A DNA stretch of 64,000 nt from Echinarachnius parma (GCA_037951105.1 JBAMJV010008270.1:17841-81840); one strand, 5' to 3'; numbered from the stretch's first letter, positions 25,001 to 37,826 are shown. Notes: a model not told the origin generated them from the sequence alone. Numbers and translations: made by a program.

Positions 25001-28000
25001 TGAAATGCCATGGTCAATTAACACTACCAAGGTCTGTTTTAAAAAATAGCAAAACAATGGAGGACCACACCATTCGACTGAAGTGATAGTAAGCGTTTCA
25101 CTTAAAACAAGATGAGCGGGGCAAGTAAATTATGACATTATTCAACTTTATTGTTATGAACAAACTCTGGAAATACAAATTTGTCAATAAAACAGGGCTA
25201 GGTTATGAGAGCATTATCATACTGGTCTGTATTACAGGCATGAAGCTTGTCTATTTCATGTGTCCCCTGCAATTTTAACCATATTTACCTAGAGAAATGT
25301 AATGTTAAAGACTGCCCAACTGTTTGACCAAGGGTGACTTCAGCTTTTGAGGATCTTTGGACTACGGTATAATTCTTGAGAAGAATTTATACCATTTTCA
25401 TGCTGAAATAAGGGCACAAACTGTGGTTTTGACTAATAAAGCTTTGCCATGGAATTCCCCATTTTGTTACTTTTGGATGAAAATAACACCTATAACGTTC
25501 ACAATTTGTCTTCATTTATACTTTTTATTGAGATGAAGATAGAAAAGATCACATTTGTAATGAAAAATTATGCCATCTCATGAATATATCGTTTTACATT
25601 ATGCTGATCAACATTTATATGGTTGAATGGATGTTCCATTTTTGCTATTTTTGAAAACAGACCTTGGTGTGGTTAATTGACCGTGACAAGTCATGCATGA
25701 ATGATTTCATCTGGATTTCATACGAATATTGAAGAGGGTAATTCTATCTTTAATTTGATATACAATATCATATATTTTATCGTTAATGAATACGAAATAT
25801 TTGGTCTCATACAAGTGTCCAGTTTCTTTTTTGCGGAGTATATTTTGGTTGAGATATGAGAAAAACTTAGTGATATTCACTAACTCATTGCACTTACACG
25901 TACACGGATGAAATAATCCCGTAGACAATTTCATACACACACATTTCAATCGTAAACATCTTTTGAACGAAATGGAAATTTGTAAAACCGAAACCTGTCC
26001 CGTGCTTGTTTTTGTTAATAATACATGTGACATGGGAGAACCACTTGTTTCCGTAAACAGCCTTTTAGATCTGATATTGTGTCATGGCCCGTTTGACATT
26101 ACTGTTTAGATTTAGCTGAATAGCCTACATATTGAATAAACAACACACAATTTATTGAGGAAGAGAGAACAGAAAATGTCATGGAACTTGTGCTTATAAT
26201 ACTGATACTTACTACGAGCTACTCGCTTACTTTTTATGTTTAGCCTGACCGAAGCCATTTCGGTCCCAGTTGAAGCCTCGACCATGCAGTTATACTCGCC
26301 ATCATCCTCCAACGCCAGGGCTTGAATAACCAGGTTGACACCGCTACTCAGCGCACCTTCCGTGGAGTACTTTCCCGGGTCCGCGTTGTCCGCAACTCGG
26401 CAGGAGAAGATATCGTTACGCGTGCACTGCGATAAGATAGCGATGGCACTCCCGATTTCCCCTATTTTTTGCCACGTGACTTTGAATCCGCTCGGGGAGA
26501 CGGAGAAGTAGCAGTGGAGGGTGATGCTGTTTCCAGTTCTACTTGTTTGAGTGACATCAGTGGATACAGCCGCGTTTGAATCTAAACCATAACCCAATGA
26601 ATGATAAGAATATTGATCAAATAATCCAGATGAGCATTTATGTGCTAGCTTACGATGGTGTCCAATGATGCCTCGCCTCGTTGCCTCGTGATCGATTAGG
26701 GTGAATGAGCATTATACTGTGATAATTCAGGGGCGTCGATCACGGGGGGGATGGGGGGGGGGGATATATCCCCCCCCCCCCCCCCAATATTTCAGGTGGG
26801 GGGATGGCCTGTATTATCATCCCCCCAATATTTGGGGTTCAAAAATATATAAAAACATTAAAATTAAGGAGCATTGCCCCCTCTCATGAATGGAGTTGTT
26901 ACTATAGTCTTCTTTAAACCACTTTTTGATAATGCTAAACTGCCCAAATCCAAAATCTTCCGTGGCTGCGCCCTTGAACCGCCATTAAGGTTATTTTACC
27001 CAGTACCAGCCCTGTACTCATTAAATAGTTTTATTCAGGACTTCTCTCTTGGCAAACGTTCAGGTGATCCCGGCCCACTGTGCGTTTGCGCTACGCTCAC
27101 TAAAATTGAGCTAACTTTTCAATAGTTAATTGTATTTCTGGATATTACAAATCCAAAAGCTTCCGGGGGCTTCGCCCCCTGGACCCCCAATAAGCTTTCC
27201 AATGTGGGTATCCCATGGCTGATGCTATTCAGGGTTCCATCAGAATGCTTGCAATATATGTATCTATTAGGCTAAAGTTCATATTGGACAAAGCCCGGCT
27301 CATAACATGATGCTTGCAATGTGCACTTAATAATCTTCCAATTTCTAAACAGCTGAATTCAAAAGATTTGCCCCCCCCCCCCCCCCCCCTATCCTCAGCC
27401 ATAAAAACCCGGGCACGCTGCTGGGTTGTCGCTTCGCTCCCTCGCCAGAGATGGTCAAAATGACGAATCATCACCCCCAATGGCGAGAAGAAATCGACGC
27501 CCTGACTGATAAACCTTACGCAATCATTAAGTCCTCCAACACAACTAATAATTTCAGTAACCGAGAGTTGTTTTGAAGATTTCGTCTTTCCAAATATGTA
27601 TATAGTAACAAGGTAATGTAGGATATGTGCAAAAATGAATTGTAGCTGTAACTTCATGGTTGACTGAGCACAATTTGAATACTACCTTACAATATACATT
27701 ACATAGACAATAGTTGTAAATATTACCCATTAACTCAAACAGTTAGTTATATATATCCAGCAATAATCCAAACTCGTATATCGAAGTGTTGATGAGAGTG
27801 ACCACGGGAAAATAAAAAAATGTTCAACATTACTTATTATCAATCACATGAAAAATCCCTGACCATGAACCACATGTTTAAATTACATCCGATGGGGAAA
27901 CTGAGATTTACCTGCAATAACTCCCTGCAGTGTTCCTAATTTCATTGATTTAGAATCAGGTTGAAAGCAAGACATAATGTTGGACTTACCGTTTATTAGA

Positions 28001-28050
28001 TACAATGTCAGCAATAAAATCACGGAGCAGCGTTGGATCGTATAATCCAT
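16009..28050 (-). CDS. Ig/FN3 transmembrane receptor with YxxM tail, complete 10-exon gene
   Basis: The exons (minus) are 28050-27990, 26581-26231, 23118-22783, 22448-22161, 21142-21122, 19738-19445, 18460-18440, 17670-17539, 16871-16735 and 16344-16009. The total is 1977 bases, or 658 aa plus stop. Every intron is phase 1 except the last (phase 0), and all are GT-AG. The order is signal peptide (MDYTIQRC...), V-type Ig (C44, W57, C119 in DDGEYNC), a second Ig (C171, W185, C229), FN3, a 21-base microexon (LPPNAI), an FN3-like domain, a second microexon (LPPNDE), a membrane helix (about 467-493), and a 165-aa cytoplasmic tail. The tail has YSEI, DDYY, YMPM (585-588, a class IA PI3K SH2-binding motif) and NDYEDD, and no kinase or TIR domain. 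The start ATG has a purine at -3 and G at +4. It is probably a surface adhesion or recognition receptor that signals through phosphotyrosine. The ligand and orthologue are unknown. Confidence 0.82.
20077..20285. repeat. Short inverted-repeat (foldback) element in an intron
   Basis: The ends 'acagagccgactcgac' and 'gatcgagccggctctgt' are near-complementary, with a further 'gattcaacatgttgaatc' palindrome inside. It lies in an intron of the Ig/FN3 receptor gene. Confidence 0.6.
21254..21685. mobile_element. MITE family 3 copy
   Basis: The inverted ends read 'atatgaagagttcc' and 'gagctcttcatat', with sub-terminal 'ttaggtcc'/'ggacctaa'. A related copy is at 33582-33828. Confidence 0.7.
23523..24050. 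mobile_element. Terminal-inverted-repeat element
   Basis: The ends 'tataaactgggctccaaaag' and 'cttttggaacccagtttata' are complementary with few mismatches. A second inner inverted pair surrounds 'cagaaactgctcgc'. No transposase reading frame is present. Confidence 0.75.
24851..25842. mobile_element. Element with long terminal inverted repeats
   Basis: The outer ends 'tatactccgccaaaaaagaa' and 'ttcttttttgcggagtata' pair, and inner blocks near 25025 and 25665 ('ccaaggtctgtttt' and its complement) also pair. The inverted arms are therefore roughly 190 bp. Flanking TA is consistent with Tc1/mariner-type insertion. No transposase is present. Confidence 0.75.
25860..26060. mobile_element. Degraded MITE family 1 fragment
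   Basis: It matches family 1 in the opposite orientation ('gtgatattcactaactcattgcac' region). It lies just past the inverted-repeat element and before the V-type exon of the receptor gene. Confidence 0.55.
26729..27200. repeat. G/C homopolymer-rich interspersed repeat
   Basis: There are G and C tracts at about 26742-26785, then 'ccccccaatattt' motifs, and at 27160-27190 'ccgggggcttcgccccct', a small GC hairpin seen in dispersed repeats. A further C tract lies at 27370-27390. It sits in intron 1 of the receptor gene. Confidence 0.5.
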
Positions 28051-29220
28051 CGTCAGGTCGGTCCATTAAAAAAATGGGACATACGGTTTTAGAAGGAACT
28101 GTCATCTCGTGGATCTATCCGCTCAACTAATCGTCTGATGAAGCACAACGGCAGTTAATCATATGTTATTATTAGGTGAAATATTACGATATAACATTTG
28201 TAGCAATGTAATTGAGGAAAACTAAACAAGATTATCATGACAGATTAGAAATTAGAAATGATTTATTACATCACGCAAAACAACGATAAATAATTGATAT
28301 AATTTTATATTTCTTTCGCTTTCACTCCATTAATTGTATAGAACAATTACGTGACCTTTCTTCCCCATTCTTCCCCTCTATCACCCTCTCTCCACTTCCC
28401 CTAGTTCACCTATTATCTGCTCCCAGGGGCCCAGGTTAGGCGTACACTCCCGTGTTTCCCCTAATATATTCATCTGTATTGCCCATCATTGGTTATATAA
28501 AGTAGTATATCCCTTATCGAAAGATTGTTGCATTAGAGTGTACACAACAAGAAAAAGAATAGTTTTGACTAGAAAAGGCGTTTGCCGGTGAATAGTTCAT
28601 TTTGTATTGCTGACGTCACGCATAGTTCACCTTTTCCCGGGGAAAAAAGGAACTATGTTTTTTTTTGCCTCCCCCTCAAACAAAATAAATAAAAACAAAA
28701 CAAACAAAGCAAGATCATATTGATTTTTTGCCCGCTCAGGTAGTAAGAGATGCGTGTTATAAAAAACCTCTCAGCGAGCGGATGTCTTGTTTTAGCTTGA
28801 GATAGATGCTCGACCAGCTTTTCTAAAGAATAATTTATAAAGAAATACAGAATATTTTTACCCGTGAATATCAATAAGTTCCAAAGAATATTCTAGAGAT
28901 GCATTTCATGTATAACATGGCGGTATTCGAATTTAAAAATTCCGAAAATGGGGCACAATTTGCATCGTTGATCTTCAGTGGCCGCGACAGTAATTCGTCA
29001 TTCGACAATTAAATTGCAGCGGTGCACATGCACTGCATGCATCGTGTGTATGTGTTATGTATTTCCCCATTCAATTATACATGTGTAAATAAAGCAGGTT
29101 AATTATTCACATTGCTGCGCGTGTTTTGCATTTGGGCGCGCAATAGTTATTAATGCGCGTTATCATGAATGGAAAGGTAGCGCAATACGCGCTCAGCTCT
29201 GCGCTAGGCAGGGGGGTCAT
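28051..29220. other. Upstream flank of the Ig/FN3 receptor gene
   Basis: This should contain the promoter of the gene starting at 28050, but no convincing TATA box or other element was identified. No exon was seen. Confidence 0.35.
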
Positions 29221-29222
29221 AC

Positions 29223-30116
29223 CATAGAAGTATGAATAAACAAACCAACCCGTTTATAACTAGAAGGCTCACTTAACGCGCGCAAGTCACGTGTCCCATA
29301 GACTTTGTACATGGGCAACATGGCAGAGTGAACCGATTTTTGAATCTCCCGTAGCCCACTTCTCTACGTCATCGCGTAGTGACCTAGAAATACTGGACCA
29401 ATCATCATGCTATGCAGTGCGTAGACTATCGCGCCTATTTTCCTGCGCACTGTCCTAGATTTCATCACGCTTATGAGAACAATGGGAGCCATTGTGACGT
29501 ATGCATATGAACTTGTTTTATTGACCTCGATCCCGTGACGACGCGTTTGAACTACTCTGTGATTGGTTAACTGTAGTTCCCAAGTAGCCCATAATGCAAC
29601 CAGTTGTGGGCTCTTCCGGTGAGCAAAAATCGCTGCACTCTGGCAGCAGTGACACCCCCCTGGGTCATACTGCGCGCTAATCTTGGAAACACTTATGGAC
29701 TGGCTAACATGGAATTCTGGGATACGTTTAGTCTAGGATCGAGACCCTCGATCGCATGCTTAACATAGCGCGACCAACGAGAGAGGTCTGCGTAACATCA
29801 GTGATCGCTGCTCGCGAGGCCTCGGCTGGCAGCCATCACTGCTGTTGTGCAGATCACTCTCGTTGGCGGCTATCTATTATGGGTGGTGGGATTATTTTTA
29901 GCATGCGATCGAGGGTCTTAGATCATAGACTACAAAATACCTAGCATTCCATGTTAGCCAGTCCATGAAGTTTCCCTAACCGGCCATGTTTGCTGCGTGT
30001 TAAGGCTATGGGAAAATTAGCGCGCAGTGCGTAGATTCTCTTCTAGTTATTTATAAAGTTATAAACGGGTTGGTTTGTTTATTCATACTTCTATGATTTA
30101 TATACTACTTCTATGG
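29223..30116. mobile_element. Large foldback element
   Basis: The outer arms 29223-29265 and 30041-30094 ('catagaagtatgaataaac' and complement) pair. An inner pair (about 29696-29760 and 29900-29967, 'atggactggctaacatgga' and complement, then 'cgatcgcatgct') also folds. No transposase is present. Confidence 0.75.
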
Positions 30117-30281
30117 CGCTAGGACTATTACGCAAAGGGGGTCAGTGTCACAAACAGAACACAGTAAGTGATGGTGCCATGCATGATCAATGGTTCGTTT
30201 TCCTTTATATTATACTTTAATTTGATTTAAATCATTTATTACAGAAGTGTCCAAGGAACGATACAGGTGGAAGGGATATAA

Positions 30282-30432
30282 AACAAATATACAATGACTC
30301 ATTCTCGGAACAAGCTAAAACTATTGTTCTATTCTCCCTCGGGCCGATGGCCCTCGGGAGAATAGTACTATTTGATGTTCCTTCGATGCGAATAGTTTTA
30401 GCTAGATCCTCGAGTGTCATTGTATATTTGTA
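30282..30432. repeat. Hairpin-forming palindrome
   Basis: The ends 'acaaatatacaatgac' and 'gtcattgtatatttgt' pair. Inner segments 'agctaaaactatt' and 'attctccctcgggcc' pair with their complements across a 3-base centre near 30345. Confidence 0.7.
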
Positions 30433-31105
30433 TACTAGTGGCCAAGCGCCACTCCGCGACTTTATTCCACTGCTTTCCGTCCATGCATAAATACATATTA
30501 GGACTAAACTGCAATATCCAGTCCACCCGACACACACATACATACGAAATCCCGATACCGTTTTCCAATGTAAAACAAAGCGCAGATGAAAATGTGATAC
30601 CGATAGATAATACCTCATTTGTAATTTAAAACCTAAATGTTTTGATCTGCACAGTTAATGTTTCTTTAGAACGCTCCGATGGATAATCAATCGGAATGTG
30701 ATATATATTTGATTCAAGTATATAATGTTATACCATTGATATTTGGACGTGTATACCCGGTACAATAGGCTATGTGTATATTACGTCTATACACAGGTGA
30801 GACAGGTATATATTTAATCAATAGTGGCCCAAAACAGCAGTATTAGTAGATGATGGTGAATAAGAGAAACTATGTTATTGCACTTCCTCATTGATGCTTC
30901 TTGATATATTACATTCTGAACTATGGACCTTATTATCCTAATACACCTAATCACCGTTTGCTTAAACGCAAACTGAGTATAATCATTGGCTTCAATTTAA
31001 TTGATAAAGAAAACAAATTACTTGTTTCGATGTGTAATTCTTCATTGTTTTGAATCGTTTGTCTCTATACAGTGCATGTTAACCTATTTCCCCGAAGAAA
31101 ACACG
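30433..31105. other. No feature recognised
   Basis: No exon with splice sites or recognisable domain was found on either strand. Confidence 0.35.
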
Positions 31106-31109
31106 GTCG

Positions 31110-31310
31110 TTTCAGTCACAAACGCCCACACACACACACACACATACACACACTGACATACACGTAGTATATACACGCACACGTACGCATACAAACACGC
31201 CCATACTCATACACACGTATGTGTACATAGATACATGCATATATACGTATAAACGCATACACACACGCGCACACATACCAACGCACACACGCACATACCC
31301 CGTATAAAAA
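31110..31310. repeat. CA-rich microsatellite
   Basis: Interrupted CA/TA/CG repeats. The Val/Cys-rich minus-strand frame here is an artefact of the repeat. Confidence 0.85.
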
Positions 31311-32060
31311 AAATGCAGATGCAAATGTGAATAATAGAAAATACCTCTCGTTTAATAATAATACTTATTTATAACAAGACTCAAGCATTCATGCTTATGA
31401 TAGTTTGCCCCAGCATTTATTTTGATTATTTGCATTACATTCAACTGATTTAAATTCTGAATTATATATATCTATGTATTTTCTTTTTATATCAATTGTC
31501 ACATTTTATGTTAATCAATTATATTATATACTTGTATTGTTATTTGAATATATATGTTGATTTTGATTTTTCTTTAATAAATGCAGAAAAACATCTGCTA
31601 ATTTTTTTAAAATTATACTCTGCAGGGTAAATGATTGTTCAGAACGCTCAGATTAAAAATATCATGCATAGTTTGTAGAAAATTTGACATACATTATTTG
31701 GTCATTGACATAGTTTACGTGTATACTTTGTGAAATAAACAACACATCCATAATGTCTATACAGCAATACAGGCATACCTGATTAATATCATACATCATA
31801 ATCGTCAAAACATCAATACTACTAGATTATGGTGAATAAGAGAAACTATGAATCTTGTGTTTAACTAGTTTCCAAGAAAATTTTCCCATTATGTTAGCCT
31901 CTGTAAGTTTTGTATAATCATACATAACAAAAACTATGCACTTAAATAAAAATGAACATGTTCATTACATAGACTTAGCCTCTGTAAGTTTTGTAACATA
32001 ATCATACATGAAAAAGAAACCATTTTCATTACAAATATTAAATACAAATACCACAACCGT
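31311..32060. other. AT-rich, no gene seen
   Basis: A phrase 'tagcctctgtaagttttgta' occurs twice (about 31903 and 31978), indicating a small local duplication. Nothing else is supported. Confidence 0.4.
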
Positions 32061-32064
32061 TTAA

Positions 32065-32631
32065 ATGGATAGTTGAGTTCTGGTAGAGAGAGTACAGTTT
32101 TAGTCAAACTGAATTTTAGTAACCAAAACCTGCACCATTACATTACAAACTAATAGTTATAAACTCCACCAAGCTCAAAAGGAATTAAAAATTACAAACG
32201 ACTAAGAAAAAAGCCTGTTATCATTCAATAAAAGCTATTTAAACTAAAGAGGGCGCTTTCAAAAAACGCATTTGTTTAAACCATTTTAAATCAAATATTG
32301 TGCATGTGATGTTATGTTGAAAAAGTACTTAGATAGAGAGATAATCAAAAACTATCTAAAAACCTCTTTTGAAAATTTTTGAAAAGAGGAAGCATTTTAA
32401 AACAAATTTTAAAGGCTGGTTCAAAATTCTCTAATAAACCTGGGGCCCCAGGTTTATTATAAATTGTTATATTTATGGATATTTCAGCCGTCTCTGAACC
32501 GATTTTGATCAAACAAAGATGATTTTATTATTTAAATATTATGCTCTTTCAAATTTTACACTCAGTTTTTCATTACCTCACAACACAATTAAGTAGTCTA
32601 GCGCCCTCTCTTCCAAAACTCAACTTTCCCT
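32065..32631. mobile_element. MITE family 2, TTAA-flanked copy
   Basis: TTAA lies at 32061-32064 and 32632-32635. The ends 'ggatagttgagttctggtag' and 'caactttccct' are complementary in type. The interior matches 37269-37822. Confidence 0.8.
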
Positions 32632-33581
32632 TTAAGAATCTTTAAACCAACTTTCATATTGGTTTCTTATTGTTAGACAATCACATTTGAAAAAAGACAA
32701 TTGTACACTTAAATAACTTAAACCATCTTCTTTACAAATAATACAATCCTTTTATTTGTTTATAATCTTTTACCAATGATCGAAAGGCCAAGAATAATCC
32801 AAGTAGGCTTAAATCATGCGATATTCATTTAATCAAGCATTAACTATTTGATCTTATGGCATAACGGTGTAACCTTTTACCTTGCCCCGTATCATGAATT
32901 ATGTATAACCGCTTATTATCGTAATAAAGCTAAACACACAAATCGCCACCCCACTCTGGATGTCATTATACTGTATATGAATAATCAGCCCCCCAAATAA
33001 TTATTATCAAAGTTTTTAACCCTATAGCGAAAAGTATGTCTTTGTCTTGCGGACCAATGCTGCTATATCCAGTTTAATAAGATAGGCCTACATATTTTGT
33101 TTTTGGACACTCGTGACGTTATCACATTGGGTTGATCTGCTTAATTTGAATAATTATACTTAAAATGCATTAAACTCATAGAAAGACAAATTCATTATGA
33201 ATAATTATTAATCACCTATTCAGTATCGTTAAACAAATATTGACAACAAAATACAGTTGTACCTAAAATTTTCATTGCTGTTTTTTTTTAAGTAGACATA
33301 ATAGAAAGTGATGCTTAGGCGAATAGATAAATATTGCTATCACGAATACTTGTACATGTACGAAAACAATATACGTGCATATTCAGATTTATTTTGCTTG
33401 TATAAATAAATGAAAGCACTTAGTAAACAGGTAAATGACCTGATATGAGTTATCTTCATCTCTGAGTTACATTCAAATTATACATCCACCAAAACATTAT
33501 CTTACTGTATATGTGTACACGAAGAAGACTTAGTGAAAATGTATTGCAAATTTATTTCTATAATGGGTTACATATGAAGAG

Positions 33582-33828
33582 CTTAATTCCAAAAGGCGCT
33601 AATTCCACTTTTGAAACTTTCGAGTAGGCTAAAGCAGGTTTCTTTGTCAAACTTTATACACAAGCGTATGGGAATATGAAAGGGGATCATTCCATATTTG
33701 TATTTTGATTGTGTATTGTGGTCGTAACATTTTGATTTATAGATAGCTACGTAGCTTATACATGTACTGGTATCGTAAACTCAATTTATATGGAAAGTGG
33801 ATTAAGCGCCTTTTGGAACTAAGCTCTA
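33582..33828. mobile_element. MITE family 3, shorter copy
   Basis: The ends 'atatgaagagcttaattcc' and 'ggaactaagctct' pair, with sub-terminal 'aaaaggcgctaa'/'ttaagcgcctttt'. Related to 21254-21685. Confidence 0.7.
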
Positions 33829-33988
33829 CACATTTAAACACATGTAATATCACAGTAACAAACGGAATAAATGATTGAATTTTCCTCTGGTTCCGCATTT
33901 CCATCAGATCAACTGTACATTATTTGTAAAATTACTTTGAATAGACATTTCCTCCACTCCACAATGATTGTATATGCATACGGCAATA

Positions 33989-34494
33989 CAGGGTGGCCCC
34001 CCAAAAAGCGGAACGGGGCACTTCCCAAAATATAGTAATAAATGTATTATGTCCATCGGATAGGGTGTTTTTTCAAATGAACAACGACATCAAGAACAGT
34101 CAATTTGGTCGTGTAGTTTTTGTTTTAGAGCGCTGTGAGTGACACCATGTCAGGTTCTCTTTTTTGTAAATTTTTAAAAAGCCAGTGCTTGATACATCGC
34201 GCGTACCGCCTTTCATAGCGTTGATAACGCACGCCATTGTTAGTGTGCACTCAGCTGTGTGCCGAGAGAATAGGCATGGTCGATCAATGGTATTACGGGC
34301 AGGGAGTGCATATTAACTGGCGCCGACTAGGTACAAATTGAAACAAATTGGTACCTGACATGGTCTCACTCGCAGCGTCCTAAAACAAAAACTACACGAC
34401 TAGAATTACTGTTCTTGGTATTGTTTTTCATTGGAAAAGACATGTTGGCACTTCATTTCGGGAAGTGCCCCGTTCCGTTTTTTGGGCCACCCTG
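33989..34494. mobile_element. Mariner-like non-autonomous element, TA-flanked
   Basis: Terminal inverted repeats of about 37 bp (CAGGGTGGCCC...GGAACGGGGCACTTCCC and complement) are flanked by TA at 33987-33988 and 34495-34496. The CAGGGTG-type end and TA target fit the Tc1/mariner superfamily. No transposase is present. Confidence 0.8.
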
Positions 34495-34496
34495 TA

Positions 34497-36285
34497 TATG
34501 CATGCATTGATTATATCAAAATATTTTAAACACGACAGACACATGATAATTTCACGAACTGGAAGTTAGATGTCCAGTAAAACGAAGAATGTGCAAGGCA
34601 AAACTAAGAATACCAAGGATGATTATCTGGTTTACATACATTAATTTTTGGTAATGTGTGTTCATTGATGTATAACCTTATCATGATTATGAATGTATTA
34701 TGATGGCTGAATAGTGAATATACAAGAACAAACTATATCGTGCACTTTTGACACTTTGAGTCATATACAAGCATGATTTGTAAGAAACCTTTCAAAACAA
34801 GACATACTATTTCAACAATTAATTATCTTCTACTCTGTGCTCAAAGTAGCAATTAACTTCTCCAAACAAAGAATATGACCAAGCATTTCCAAGGAACATT
34901 CATTATATACATTGTACACATGTAATACCATAAATGTATTATTTTAGATTCAAGTTGATCCAATTCTTCATTAAAAATAGATAAAATGTACACTTTATAT
35001 AAAAATGCATAATTATATACATCCATGAAAGACAAATATATATACATTATAACAAAAACACAAACAGATTCAATTTGAATAGAATAATCGTATATATTCA
35101 TTCATAATACAATTTGGTATAATCACAATGATAAGCATATTCGCATGCATTATATTAACTCGTGAAACTTTCAAACGTATGAAACAGATGCATTTCTTAT
35201 TATAGTCAAAGTAAAATGTCCAGCATTTAAAATTATTATACCAATTTTAGACTTACACACTTGTGTGGTGTATATACCTTACTTTAAATATTGTGATGAG
35301 TTATAAAGAACTAATAACGTATCAAATTGTTGATAATGTCACGACATTGTGAACATCATGTGGTGCTTTATAAATGGTCGTAACAATGACGTAGCTGATG
35401 GCTACGGGTGGACGGATAATCTGAGCAAAAACGATGGAAGCATGAGGGTAAAATTATTGACAAAAAACATAATTCATAATAACCACAAATCCCTCGGATC
35501 TCGATACGCCATTTGAAATCATAATGTAAATCTGAATACATACACCTGTATAAAACTTCACTTTGTAATAATATTCACAATCATTATTTGTCAATCTTGT
35601 AATATACATGATATAGTACCCTTTACCCATCAACATTTGTGTTGCTAACTTTATGACATTATTAGGCTTGCCACGATCTGTCGCGTAATCGATCACGTCA
35701 CGTTCATGTCCACGTTCTGCATACTTTCGTAGATAGTACCCCCTCTAATCTACGAAGCATTACGCTGACACCACGTGAATTACATACCGATAATGTAAGT
35801 CATAGTTTATAAGTAATAGACGTTACTAACATCAATTCACATTTGACGATACATTAATATACAAATTAAAATACGAGTGTAATTGGGACTCAGTCATGAC
35901 GTCACAGAGAGTACACATTATATAAAAACGAAATGTCAAATGACATCCCGATGAACATCATCTTCTCTTGCAAAATGGTGAATCCATCACCGAACTAGAA
36001 TGCCAAACACATTTGAACTTAATACGATATTAATGCAACTAAATACAAAAATACACTTAATTACCATAATAATTTATTTCATAGAACATACTAACATGAC
36101 AAGGGTGGACAGGTTTAGAAAGAACAGATACCTAGATAAGAAAACGATGACGGTAATCATACATAACATCCACCTAATTTGTACATTTCTGTTACTCTGG
36201 TGTTCTTATGCACAGTTCTCTCCTGGCTGTGTTGTGGCAAGATTAGACGGATTCGGAGTATAACTATTGTCCAATTATGGACCTA
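34497..36285. other. Intergenic, no gene seen
   Basis: AT-rich sequence without recognised domains, RNA genes or inverted repeats. Confidence 0.4.
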
Positions 36286-36289
36286 TTAA

Positions 36290-37264
36290 AGCCTCGGTCA
36301 CAACCCACCGTGAGTGTTTTTAGTCCGTACGTTTTTTGGGGGAGGCCACGGCCGCCACGTTTTTTTGAAAACGTGGGGAGGGAGTGGCAAGAGCAGGGAG
36401 GGAGCACGTCACCCGCTCGGTTGCGCAAGGTGTAAGTACGTGGCCCGCACGCCACGCCTGGCCGTCAGCGGTTGCGTGGATCGTACGTTGCGCACGTGGT
36501 ATGTGAGTTGTACGTGCTTACAACGTACGATCTCCGTGTGATTGCCACGTTATCGTACGGAGGTCGTACTTACACGTGCTGCTCACGTACGGTGTCCTTA
36601 CTCATTCACATGTTGTAAGTGCGTGCAAGTGCGATGAACGTGAGTTTTTCCGCCCGATGTCGGGGGTATATATAGGACGACCTTCCGAGGTTCTCCAGAA
36701 GTCCCAGCAGGGAGGGAGTACGTCAACGCACGTCACTTGCACGGTTGCGCAAGGTGTAAGTACGTGGCCCGCACGCCACGCCCGGCCGTGAGCGGTTGCG
36801 TGCATCGTACGTTGCGCACGTGGTAAGTGAGTTGTACGTGATTACAACGTGCTTACTCGGTACGGTCCACGTGAATTATGCGTGCTCATTGGACAGTTGA
36901 ACTGGGGAAGTGCCGAGTAAGCACGGACCACGCACTTATCACGTGCGCAGCACGCACGTGCTAAGTGCACCGTCCGTAGAGCAAGTGACCGTGGGAAAAA
37001 TTTAAAAGACTCACGGAGTCAGTGCGTTGTGCGCTCATTGGCTGTCGCGGGCACGCGCGTCACCCGTACTGGGGGTGAATCCGTAGCCCGACCGCAGCCC
37101 GAACGCAGCGAAAGTTCCTCGTGCACTAAAAGTGCTACGGAGTATCTACGTGCTCCCAAATCCGTACTGAGGCGGTACTCACCACGTACGGATACCCAAA
37201 CTTTGCCCACGTTTTTGCAAGTAGACAGCACGCACTTGCAAGTACGGCGGGTTGGGACCAAGGC
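36290..37264. mobile_element. GC-rich, ACGT-dense TTAA element
   Basis: The ends GCCTCGGTCACAACCC and GGGTTGGGACCAAGGC are inverted repeats. TTAA lies at 36286-36289 and 37265-37268. The interior is far richer in G+C than its surroundings and packed with 'gtacgt', 'cacgtg' and 'gcacgcac' words. An internal duplication of about 130 bp starts near 36400 and 36725 (both contain 'ggttgcgcaaggtgtaagta'). Confidence 0.75.
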
Positions 37265-37268
37265 TTAA

Positions 37269-37822
37269 AGGGAAAGTTGAGTTTTGGTAGAGAGGGCGCT
37301 AGACTACTTAATTGGTTTGTGAGGTAATGAAAAACTAAGTGTAAAATTTGAAAGAGCATAATATTTAAACAATAAAATCATCTTTGTTTGATCAAAATCG
37401 GTTCAGAAACGGCTGAAATATCCATAAATCTAACAATTTGTAATAAACCCGGGGCCCGGGTTTATTAGAGAATTTTGAACCAGCCGTTAAAAATTCAAAA
37501 AAATGCTTCCTCTTTTCAAAAAGTTACAAAATAGGTATTTAAATAGTTGTTGGTTATTTCTCTATCTAATCACTATTTCAACAAAGCATCACATGCACAA
37601 TATTTTATTCAAAATGGTTAAAACCGATGAGTGTTTAGAGAGCGCCCTCTTACGTTTTAACGGCTCTTTTTGAATGATAACATGATCTTTACTACGTCAT
37701 TTGTAATTTTGTGTTCCTTTCTAGTTATAACTATTAGTTTGTAATGTAATGATGCAGGTTTTGGTTACTAAAATTCAGTTTCACTAAAACTGTACTCTCC
37801 TTACCAGAACTCAACTATCCCT
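37269..37822. mobile_element. MITE family 2, TTAA-flanked, reverse orientation
   Basis: It begins AGGGAAAGTTGAGTTTTGG and ends 'ctcaactatccct', between TTAA at 37265-37268 and 37823-37826. Its centre has the palindrome 'aacccggggcccgggttt'. Confidence 0.85.
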
Positions 37823-37826
37823 TTAA

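Noticed and set aside
27229..27657. Minus-strand 142-codon frame with a Gly run
   Set aside because: It crosses a C/G homopolymer and a dispersed repeat; no domain or splice evidence.
30232..30618. Minus-strand 128-codon frame with a hydrophobic segment
   Set aside because: A large part is the palindromic foldback at 30282-30432; no flanking splice pair consistent with an Ig-type leader.
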